From positions 2,108,001 to 2,172,000 of the forward strand of contig CAVPTO010000003.1 in NCBI GenBank assembly GCA_963708675.1: a stretch of DNA of 64,000 nt, read 5' to 3'. The position numbers were made by a program, and so were the translations under genes. Below, in pieces: positions 57,400-64,000 of the stretch. Within the stretch, counting starts at the first letter, position 1; each line of letters opens with the position of its first letter. Under the pieces are notes generated by a model. The model made no database searches. It saw nothing but the letters and a program-made list of their open reading frames with translations, and had not been told where the DNA came from. The stretch is from DATAXP01 sp963708675 (GTDB taxonomy: Bacteria > Planctomycetota > Planctomycetia > Pirellulales > PNKZ01).

Positions 57400-57735
57400 A
57401 TGCATCGGTGGATTGTGCGCGTGGCGATCGCGGCAGTGACCGCTGGCGGAATAGGCTCCGCGGCGCGAAGCGAGATGAGTCCTTCGCTTGGGGCGTTGGT
57501 GGCCGCGTTCAAACGGCCCGCATCCTGCGACGCCATCACGCACGATGCGATTCTCGCCGAAGCTCCGCTGCGGTCGCTCCGCGAGCGGCTGGACCTCTCG
57601 GCTGAATCCGTCGCAAACAACTCGGCGACTTCACCGATGGCGATCCCTGTGTCGCTCGCAACGCACACGGAGAATCCGCTTCGGTACTCCACGGCCGGTG
57701 GTCGCAATGCCGGCGGGAGCAATCCGCTGCGCTAA
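57400..57735 (+). CDS. Hypothetical secreted protein, 111 residues
   Basis: The N-terminus MHRWIVRVAIAAVTAGGIGSAARSE looks like a signal peptide. The rest is a short helical region (LGALVAAFKRP..., LRSLRERLDLSAESVA) and a Ser/Thr-rich end. No family is recognised. Codon third positions are GC-rich as in neighbours. An opposite-strand frame of 131 residues overlaps and looks less protein-like. The call rests on the signal peptide and composition. Confidence 0.5.
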   Translation: MHRWIVRVAIAAVTAGGIGSAARSEMSPSLGALVAAFKRPASCDAITHDAILAEAPLRSLRERLDLSAESVANNSATSPMAIPVSLATHTENPLRYSTAGGRNAGGSNPLR

Positions 57736-57745
57736 CCCCCCGCGC

Positions 57746-57782
57746 AAAAAAACACCTCGGACGAACGTATCGCCCGAGGTGC
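57746..57782 (-). terminator. Rho-independent terminator of the DUF1559 gene
   Basis: Read on the minus strand, an 8-bp stem (CACCTCGG, 57781-57774, with CCGAGGTG, 57760-57753) and 13-base loop are followed by seven T (57752-57746). It lies just beyond the stop of the DUF1559 gene at 57805 and also faces the convergent small secreted-protein gene. Confidence 0.85.
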
Positions 57783-57804
57783 TCAAGCTATATCGAATTG
57801 TCGA

Positions 57805-58956
57805 CTACGGAAGCCAACTGTCGTCGACAGGCACGGCAAAGTTCTTGCCCTGCTGCAACAGTGTCTGTTGTTGGCCGCTGGCGCCCGGCGTTCGAGTTCC
57901 CTTACCGTCAGGGCTCATGAGAAGGCAGTAGACGTAGTATTCCACCTGATCGCTGAGGAACGCCGTCCGCGAATCGCAGTACGTCACGTTCACGCCGCCA
58001 ACATGGTAGGACGACGGACGAGCCGTGAAGTACGGCTTGCCCGCAGCCGCGCCGCCGCCGCCGCCTGTCTCGGATCCGCCACCGGCTGCCGTTCCGCCGC
58101 GGTTCTCGTTGATGCGCGAGAAGTTCGCACTCGGGTACATGCTGGGGGGAGGTCCGCCGGGAGTCAGAACACCCACGCTCGGCGACTGGCTGCAGTCCCA
58201 AACGAACCCAAGCAAGTATTCAACGTTGTCGCTGTACCAACCGGCGTCGGCGTTTTCAGAGAACATCAAGGTGTTGCTCATGCCGTCGCGGCCGGTAATG
58301 AAGTCGCTTGTCATCTTCACAATCGGCGGACGAGTTGTTGGGGAACCACCGCTTGGGTTGCGCGGATCGTCGCTGGATCGATTGAAGAAGACACCGTTTT
58401 CGCGCCAGTCGCGCGGGACACCCGTGGTTCCCGTGGTGGCGTCTTGGCACCCGGTGTTGCAAACATAAGCCAAAGGCATTCCACCTGAGAACGCCGGCGG
58501 GTTGGTCGGGCACAGCAACAACGGAAGCGACACTTGAGCGCTTTGCGAAGTGATGGCCGTCGCACCGCCCGACGATGCTGCGGTGGTGCGCCAAGCTGTG
58601 TACAAATCGTTGCGCTCGAGGAACGGAAGCAACTCAATGACGAAGCTTGCTCCATAAGTTCCCGTACCTGAACTCGGGCTATGCGGGCTGCCTGGAGTCA
58701 TGACACCTTGATTGGAGGCCGTGGCCCCGATCATGGGGACCCAGTTGGTGAAGCCGGGATATGCGCGCTTGTTCAACTCGTATTGTGATGTGGCTTGAGC
58801 CAACTGACGCACCTGACTGGAGCAGGTCATCTTGCGGCCTTGCTCACGCGCACTATTGACGGCGGGCAGCAGCAGGCCGATGAGCATGCCGATGATCGCG
58901 ATGACGACGAGCAACTCGACTAGGGTGAACCCGCGCTGTTTCGTGCGGCGACGCAT
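57805..58956 (-). CDS. DUF1559 prepilin-like protein
   Basis: A 383-residue protein of the large planctomycete DUF1559 family. The type IV prepilin signal RG/FTLVELLVVIAIIGMLIGLLLPAV is cleaved after Gly by PilD-type peptidases. PAVNSAREQGRKMTCSSQVRQLA follows, then GRDGMSNTLMFSE as the family motif, and a C-terminal HVGGVNVTYCDS that is the H-X9-DG motif with Ser in place of Gly. ATG 58956 has GGAG six bases upstream, so it is preferred over ATG 58971. A Gly-rich linker (TAAGGGSETGGGGGAAAG) is present. Function is unknown; it may form a pseudopilus-like surface fibre. Confidence 0.92.
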   Translation of the reverse strand: MRRRTKQRGFTLVELLVVIAIIGMLIGLLLPAVNSAREQGRKMTCSSQVRQLAQATSQYELNKRAYPGFTNWVPMIGATASNQGVMTPGSPHSPSSGTGTYGASFVIELLPFLERNDLYTAWRTTAASSGGATAITSQSAQVSLPLLLCPTNPPAFSGGMPLAYVCNTGCQDATTGTTGVPRDWRENGVFFNRSSDDPRNPSGGSPTTRPPIVKMTSDFITGRDGMSNTLMFSENADAGWYSDNVEYLLGFVWDCSQSPSVGVLTPGGPPPSMYPSANFSRINENRGGTAAGGGSETGGGGGAAAGKPYFTARPSSYHVGGVNVTYCDSRTAFLSDQVEYYVYCLLMSPDGKGTRTPGASGQQQTLLQQGKNFAVPVDDSWLP

Positions 58957-59090
58957 ACATTTCTCCGGCATCGAATGGACGATTGTCCGAGTTAGACCTC
59001 TTAATCTTGGATTCTAGCAACGGGCGCGAGCTACGCTACGACTTTCCATAATTTTCATCAGGGAAACACAATTGCCTAACATCAGCCCAT

Positions 59091-59186
59091 AAAGCCGCGA
59101 CCGCTGGTCGCGCTCCGCCGCCCGCGCGCTTTCGACGCACAATATTCGACGCACAATAACCGAACGCGACCACCGGTCGCGGCTTT
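59091..59186. repeat. 96-bp inverted-repeat element with internal tandem 14-mer
   Basis: The left arm AAAGCCGCGACCGCTGGTCGCG (59091-59112) pairs with 59165-59186, one mismatch over 22 bp. The interior includes TTCGACGCACAATA twice in tandem (59131-59158). It lies 58 bp before the MMPL start and 135 bp upstream of the divergent DUF1559 start. Confidence 0.75.
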
Positions 59187-59243
59187 GTGTGGACTGCGCT
59201 TGGAGCGTTTACGCCGGGCGGGTACCATCACGCTGGGTAACCC

Positions 59244-61745
59244 ATGTTCAAAACCCTCGGCATTTTCGTCGCTCGCCACCCGTTAGCGGTGATGTTGTTT
59301 TGGTTCGCGGCGGCGGTGGTGGCGCGCTGGACCGCTCCGGCCTGGGACTCCGTCACCAACGACGGCGACCTGGCCTATCTGCCCGACCGCATGACGACCG
59401 TCCGCGGCGAACGGCTTTTGTCCCAAGCCTTTCCCGAAAACAAAGCGAAAAGCCAACTCGTTCTGATTGCCGCCCGCAAGGATGGCCAGCTTTCGCCCGA
59501 CGATCTGCTCGCCGTCGAAAAGCTCGGAAAGGCCATGGTCGAGACGGCCGATCCGCCGCTGCCGTCGGTCGATCTGTGGACGCCGTCGAGCGAAGTGATC
59601 GGCAAGAAGCTCGTCAGCGCCGATCGTCACGCCGCGCTGGCCGTGGTGCCGCTCGAGACCGAGTTCATGGCCGTGCAGAACATTCAGGTTCTGCAAGCCG
59701 CCTTGAAAGTGCTGGACAACTTTCGCGACCGTCCCGATTTCCCGAAAGGCCTGGAACTCGGAATCTCCGGCAGCGGCGCTGTCGGCGGCGACATGCTCAG
59801 CTCGGCCGAAGACAGCGTGCGAAATACCGAGACGATCACCTTGCTGCTGGTCGTTGGCATTTTGTTTCTCGTCTATCGCTCGCCGATCCTCGTGTTCATT
59901 CCGGTGCTGACGCTCGGCGTGAGCTTCGTCGTCGCCTGCGACCTCGTGGCGTCGCTCACCCAACTGCACAACGTCAGCGGCTTCGAATGGGTCGACTTCA
60001 AGATCTTCAAGACCTCGAAGATCTTCATCATCACGATCTTGTTCGGCTCGGGAACCGACTTCTGCCTGTTCCTCATTGCGCGCTACCGCGAGGAGCTAGG
60101 CCACGGCATGTCGCGCCCCGACGCCCTGGCGGCGGCGTTGGGCAACGTCGGCAGCGCGATCACCGCCAGCGCGATGACGACGATGTTCGGACTCGGCACG
60201 ATGTTCTTCGCCGACTTCGGAAAGTACCGCGACAGCGGCCCGACGATCGGCCTCTGCCTCTGCGTCGGTTTGATTGCGTGTCTGACATTAGCGCCCGCGC
60301 TGCTTCGCGTCCTCGGTCGCGTCGTGTTCTGGCCGATGGGCATCGGCCACGGCGGCGCTCCTCTCAAAAGCCCAGGGCCTGCCGGCCCTGGGTCGAACAG
60401 CGCTGTGCACAACCACGTTCATAGCGGCGACACCACCTTCGACGACGACGAGCCGCTCGCCCCCGTCATCACCTCGCGTGGCAAGTCGTGGAGCAACCGC
60501 TTCTGGCACGACATGAGTGGGCTGGTGGTCCGCCGGCCCGGGCTCATACTCACGGCCGCCGTGTTGCTGATGATGCCGCTTGCCGTCGTCGGTTGGGGCA
60601 CGCCGGTGACCTATAACCTGCTGGCCGAGCTTGATCCCAGCCGTCCCAGCGTTCACGGCACCGAGTTGCTCACCGAACACTTCAAACCCGGCGAAACGGG
60701 ACCGGTGACGATTCTGGCCTATCGCCCTGGCGCGAAGTTCGACAGCAAGGAAGGCGATCAAGACATCGCGCGGCTCACGAAGATTCTGTACGACATTCCA
60801 GGCGTCGAGAGTGTGCGGAGCATGGCCGAACCGCTCGGCGACACGCCGGGGCTCGCGAATCCTTTCAGCCCGGCCGGACGTTTGAAGATGGCCGCCAAAC
60901 GGCATCGCCAAACGCGCGCGACTTATCTGACGCAGGTTCCGGCGCTGGGCGGCGACGTGACGCGGCTCGATGCCCTGCTCGACGTCGATCCGTTTTCGCC
61001 CGAAGCGATCGAAGTGCTCGACCGCATCGACTCGCGCCTCGCCGAACTATCGCACGATCCGAACAGCCCGTGGCACGACGTGCAGTTCGACTTCCTGGGA
61101 ACGACGGCAGCGACGCGAGACCTGATGGCCGTCACGCAGAGCGACGAGCGACTGATTCAGGCGCTGGTGGTCATCACGGTGCTCGCCATCCTGATCGTGC
61201 TGCTTCGCCAGCCGCTCGTCTGTGTTTATCTCATCGTCTCGGTGCTGTTCAGTTACCTCGTCACGCTCGGGACGACGGAGCTCGTGTTTCAGTTTTGGTT
61301 CGAGACATTTCACGGTCTCGACTGGAAAGTGCCGCTGTTCCTGTTCGTGATCCTTGTGGCCGTGGGCGAGGATTACAACATCTACCTCGTGACCCGCGTG
61401 TTCGAAGAGCAGCAGCGACACGGGCGTCTCGAAGGGTTGCGTATCGCCGTCGAACGCACCGGCGGCATTATCACGAGTTGCGGCGTGATTATGGCTGGCA
61501 CGTTTGTGTCGATGATGGCTGGTAATTTGCGGGGGATGCTCGAACTTGGCTTCGCGCTGACGATGGGCGTCATGCTCGACACCATCGTCGTGCGCCCGAT
61601 CCTGGTACCGGCCTTCATGGCTTTGATGTACCGCTTCGAAGGGCAGCGGCGGGCGATCGTGCTCGACGAAGCCTTGCCCATTGCCGCGACTCCCAACTCG
61701 CTTGCCGGCGCAAGCAAGCTGCGGCAGACGACATCGTCGCGCTAA
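59244..61745 (+). CDS. MMPL/RND-family membrane transporter
   Basis: An 833-residue transporter with two repeats, each one isolated helix, a large periplasmic loop and five helices. Membrane helices are at about 8-30, 195-215, 218-238, 260-278, 305-330 and 345-365, then again from about 435. TILFGSGTDFCLFLIARYREEL and FVILVAVGEDYNIYLVTRVFEEQ carry the charged GxxxDY motif needed for proton coupling. Such proteins export lipids, siderophores or drugs. Between the two halves (about residues 374-386) an in-frame palindromic repeat encodes KSPGPAGPGSNSA in the cytoplasmic linker. Confidence 0.9.
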   Translation: MFKTLGIFVARHPLAVMLFWFAAAVVARWTAPAWDSVTNDGDLAYLPDRMTTVRGERLLSQAFPENKAKSQLVLIAARKDGQLSPDDLLAVEKLGKAMVETADPPLPSVDLWTPSSEVIGKKLVSADRHAALAVVPLETEFMAVQNIQVLQAALKVLDNFRDRPDFPKGLELGISGSGAVGGDMLSSAEDSVRNTETITLLLVVGILFLVYRSPILVFIPVLTLGVSFVVACDLVASLTQLHNVSGFEWVDFKIFKTSKIFIITILFGSGTDFCLFLIARYREELGHGMSRPDALAAALGNVGSAITASAMTTMFGLGTMFFADFGKYRDSGPTIGLCLCVGLIACLTLAPALLRVLGRVVFWPMGIGHGGAPLKSPGPAGPGSNSAVHNHVHSGDTTFDDDEPLAPVITSRGKSWSNRFWHDMSGLVVRRPGLILTAAVLLMMPLAVVGWGTPVTYNLLAELDPSRPSVHGTELLTEHFKPGETGPVTILAYRPGAKFDSKEGDQDIARLTKILYDIPGVESVRSMAEPLGDTPGLANPFSPAGRLKMAAKRHRQTRATYLTQVPALGGDVTRLDALLDVDPFSPEAIEVLDRIDSRLAELSHDPNSPWHDVQFDFLGTTAATRDLMAVTQSDERLIQALVVITVLAILIVLLRQPLVCVYLIVSVLFSYLVTLGTTELVFQFWFETFHGLDWKVPLFLFVILVAVGEDYNIYLVTRVFEEQQRHGRLEGLRIAVERTGGIITSCGVIMAGTFVSMMAGNLRGMLELGFALTMGVMLDTIVVRPILVPAFMALMYRFEGQRRAIVLDEALPIAATPNSLAGASKLRQTTSSR
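60371..60392. repeat. Short palindromic repeat, CCCAGGGCC family, copy 2, inside a gene
   Basis: CCCAGGGCC, a TGCC loop and GGCCCTGGG form a perfect stem. It is in frame inside the MMPL gene, translating to PGPAGPG, and keeps the AAG and TCG flanks of the intergenic copy at 648-669. Confidence 0.75.
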
Positions 61746-61860
61746 CCGCCTCGCGGAGTTGCGAAGTTCGCGTCGCGTGAACCGACGCGCTCCTAGGCAC
61801 GTCGAGGGTGCGATGCCTCGTTTCTGTGCAAACGCGCGAAAACCCTTCATCATTGCTAGC

Positions 61861-61910
61861 CGATTTTGCGCGTTGCAACCAGAATCTGCGGCATCACTTA
61901 CGATTTTGCG
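61861..61910 (+). promoter_or_regulatory. Direct repeats upstream of the sigma-54 promoter, possible activator sites
   Basis: CGATTTTGCG occurs at 61861-61870 and exactly again at 61901-61910, 40 bp (about four helical turns) apart and 22 bp or more upstream of the -24 element. The phased spacing and location fit sites for an enhancer-binding protein, but they do not match the NtrC consensus. Confidence 0.35.
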
Positions 61911-61931
61911 GCTTATGCCGTCCCGCGAGGC

Positions 61932-61947
61932 GGGCACGTCGTTTGCA
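61932..61947 (+). promoter_or_regulatory. Sigma-54 promoter of glnN
   Basis: GGGCACG-TCGT-TTGCA matches the sigma-54 consensus TGGCACG-N4-TTGCA at every defined base but the first. The invariant GG (61933-61934) and GC (61945-61946) are separated by exactly 10 bases. Transcription would start near 61958, leaving a leader of about 77 bases before the GTG at 62035. Sigma-54 control of a glutamine synthetase gene is the classical nitrogen-regulated arrangement. Confidence 0.7.
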
Positions 61948-62034
61948 AACCTCATGCACTCCTTACAATCTGCGCAGACCATTTTCGGTCGCGCAAAGGG
62001 AGTTCGACCATAAACAATTGAGAAGGGAGTGTCT

Positions 62035-64000
62035 GTGAGTACTGCACGCCAGGCGGCAATCACTGCGGTTACGAGTTACAAGAGCAACGGTGCTCATTGG
62101 GACTACATGAGTCCCTCGACCAGCGAGGCATTCGGCTGTAACGTCTTCAACGAACAAGCGATGAAGGATCGGCTTCCCAAGCCGACGTTCAAGGCCTTGA
62201 TGAAAACCATCAAGGAAGGCGACAAACTCGACCCGACCGTCGCCGATGCCGTGGCGCTGGCCATGAAAGATTGGGCTCTTGAAAAGGGCGCCACCCACTA
62301 CGCACACGTTTTCTATCCGATGACCGGCATCACGGCCGAGAAGCACGACAGCTTCATGAGCCCGACGCCCGACGGCAAGACGATTGCCGAGTTCGGCGGT
62401 AAAGAACTGATCCAAGGCGAACCCGACGCTTCGAGCTTCCCCTCGGGCGGCATCCGCTCGACGTTCGAAGCCCGCGGCTACACGGCCTGGGATCCGACCA
62501 GCCCCGCCTACCTGCTCGAAAACCCGAACGGAATGACGCTCTGCATTCCGACGGCGTTCGTCTCGTGGACCGGCGAAGCGCTCGACAAGAAGACCCCGCT
62601 GCTCCGCTCGATCCAAGCTCTCGACAAGCAAGCCAAGCGCGTGCTCAAGCTGTTCGGCGACACGTCGAGCGGCCACGTCGGCGCCTCGGCTGGCCCCGAG
62701 CAAGAATACTTCATGATCGACCGGAACTTCTACTTCGCCCGCCCCGACCTGGTCGCGTGCGGTCGAACCCTGTTCGGCGCTAAGCCGCCAAAAGGCCAGG
62801 AGTTCGAGGATCACTACTTCGGCTCGATTCCCGACCGCGTGCTGGCCTGCATGCTCGAGGCCGAGCGCGAAATGTTCAAGCTCGGCATCCCGGTCAAGAC
62901 GCGTCACAACGAAGTGGCTCCGTCGCAGTACGAAATCGCTCCGCTGTACGAGACGGCCAACATCGGCACCGACCATAACCACATGGTCATGATGGTGCTG
63001 CAAAAGGTCGCGCATAAGTACGGCATGGTTTGCCTTCTGGCCGAGAAGCCCTTCGCGGGCGTTAACGGCTCGGGCAAGCACGTGAACTGGTCGATGGGCG
63101 GGCCGGGCATCGGCAACTTGCTCGATCCGGGCGACACCCCGCAGGACAATGCCAAGTTCTTGGTGTTCTGTGCCGCGGCCATTCGCGCGGTTCACCTGCA
63201 TGCCGACCTGCTGCGTGTCTCGGTCGCCTCGAGCGGCAACGATCACCGCCTGGGCGCCAACGAGGCCCCGCCGGCAATCATCTCGGTCTATCTTGGCGAT
63301 CAGTTGGCCGAGATTTTCCAGCAACTCGAAAAGGGCGGCGCCAAGTCGTCGAAGACGGCTGGCACGATGACCATCGGCGTCGACACCTTGCCGCCTTTGC
63401 CCAAGGCCGCAGGCGACCGAAACCGCACGAGCCCGTTTGCCTTCACCGGCAACCGGTTCGAGTTCCGCGCGGTTGGTTCGAACATGTCGATCGCCGGCCC
63501 GCTCGTCGTTTTGAACACGATCATGGCCGAAAGCTGCGACTACATGGCGACCAAGCTCGAAGCTGCGACGGGTGGAGACCCGAGCAAGCTGAACGGCGCG
63601 GTCCAGTCGCTGCTGCAAGAGGTCATGCAAAAGCACAAGGCTGTGATTTTCAACGGTGATGGATACTCCGAAGCCTGGCACCAGGAGGCAGAAAAGCGTG
63701 GCTTGCCCAATATGCGGACCACACTCGACGCTCTGCCGGTTCTCCTCAAACCGGAAGTCAGCGCCCTGTTCGAGAAGTACAAGGTCCTGTCTGCAAGAGA
63801 AGTCCACAGCCGCTACGAGATCTTCGTGGAACGGTACTGTAAGGACGTCAACACGGAAAGTCTGACGGCAGCGTACATGGCCCGGACGCTCATCCTTCCG
63901 GCCGCGTACCGCTACCAAGGAGAATTGGCCGCCACGGCCGCCAATCTCAAGACGATCGGCAAGACGCCGTGCACGAAGACATTGGATGTCGTGATCGATT
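62035..64000 (+). CDS. glnN: Type III glutamine synthetase, 3' end outside window
   Basis: GTG 62035 follows GAAGGGAGT (62022-62030). The visible 655 residues are type III glutamine synthetase (GSIII), the large (about 720-residue) dodecameric class that makes glutamine from glutamate, ammonia and ATP. Signatures are AFGCNVFNEQAMKDRL at the N-terminus, THYAHVFYPMTGITAEKHDSF, GPEQEYFMIDRN for metal binding, KTRHNEVAPSQYEIAPLYE, and FAGVNGSGKHVNWSM with the glutamate/ATP-binding residues. NRFEFRAVGSNMSIAGP follows. The end is cut by the window, so only the C-terminal ~70 residues are missing. Confidence 0.96.
   Translation, partial: MSTARQAAITAVTSYKSNGAHWDYMSPSTSEAFGCNVFNEQAMKDRLPKPTFKALMKTIKEGDKLDPTVADAVALAMKDWALEKGATHYAHVFYPMTGITAEKHDSFMSPTPDGKTIAEFGGKELIQGEPDASSFPSGGIRSTFEARGYTAWDPTSPAYLLENPNGMTLCIPTAFVSWTGEALDKKTPLLRSIQALDKQAKRVLKLFGDTSSGHVGASAGPEQEYFMIDRNFYFARPDLVACGRTLFGAKPPKGQEFEDHYFGSIPDRVLACMLEAEREMFKLGIPVKTRHNEVAPSQYEIAPLYETANIGTDHNHMVMMVLQKVAHKYGMVCLLAEKPFAGVNGSGKHVNWSMGGPGIGNLLDPGDTPQDNAKFLVFCAAAIRAVHLHADLLRVSVASSGNDHRLGANEAPPAIISVYLGDQLAEIFQQLEKGGAKSSKTAGTMTIGVDTLPPLPKAAGDRNRTSPFAFTGNRFEFRAVGSNMSIAGPLVVLNTIMAESCDYMATKLEAATGGDPSKLNGAVQSLLQEVMQKHKAVIFNGDGYSEAWHQEAEKRGLPNMRTTLDALPVLLKPEVSALFEKYKVLSAREVHSRYEIFVERYCKDVNTESLTAAYMARTLILPAAYRYQGELAATAANLKTIGKTPCTKTLDVVID

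Overview
The window looks like a chromosomal piece of a GC-rich member of the Planctomycetota, probably a Pirellulales-type organism. The lineage call rests on gene content that is typical of that phylum: two secreted DUF1501 proteins beside a giant PSCYT/DUF1549/DUF1553 (PSD1) cytochrome-like protein, a DUF1080 hydrolase, a DUF1559 prepilin-like protein, a sulfatase, a BNR sialidase, PQQ-like and squalene-cyclase-like secreted repeat proteins, a DUF3467 protein and a type III glutamine synthetase. No phage, integrase, transposase or CRISPR array was seen.

Layout. 1-8.8 kb: end of an SMP-30 gene, an FHA-GAF-PP2C phosphatase, tRNA-Gln(CTG), a 28-residue lysine-rich peptide next to a cold-shock protein, an MBL hydrolase coupled to a GIY-YIG protein, two VOC proteins, a sialidase and a ROK kinase. 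8.9-17.2 kb: the minus-strand DUF1501/DUF1501/PSD1 block and a divergent DUF1080 gene. 17.5-30 kb: FixJ-type regulator, OPT transporter, Tat-exported Gfo/Idh/MocA oxidoreductase, SGNH hydrolase, cutA, ATP-type PEP carboxykinase, HAD-UbiA fusion and a PhoD-like phosphatase. 30.5-41.3 kb: lectin-esterase-propeller fusion, leuA, HEAT-repeat protein, two planctomycete-type hypotheticals, and a DUF420/PQQ/cyclase-like operon. 41.5-51 kb: glutamine amidotransferase, NAD-formate dehydrogenase followed by two tandem Rieske oxygenases, a TMTC-like membrane TPR protein, a sulfatase and a TIR membrane protein. 51.3-64 kb: pyruvate phosphate dikinase, lpxA, a TPR protein, a KaiC-like ATPase, DUF3467, DUF1559, an MMPL transporter and the start of glnN behind a well-matching sigma-54 promoter.

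Functionally this is a heterotroph's mix. There is secreted and periplasmic polysaccharide or ester degradation (sialidase, sulfatase, DUF1080, SGNH, esterase, PSD1/DUF1501). There is gluconeogenic PEP metabolism (pckA, ppdK), C1/aromatic chemistry (formate dehydrogenase plus Rieske pair), nitrogen assimilation (glnN) and outer-membrane lipid A synthesis (lpxA).

Two things stand out beyond the genes. First, the intergenic DNA carries at least five families of palindromic repeats. A half-copy of one family is translated as part of a signal peptide, and a copy of another lies in frame inside the MMPL transporter gene. Second, five otherwise well-preserved genes (both DUF1501, OPT, leuA, ppdK) are each broken by exactly one base in or beside a short run of identical bases, which looks more like residual sequencing indels than gene decay.
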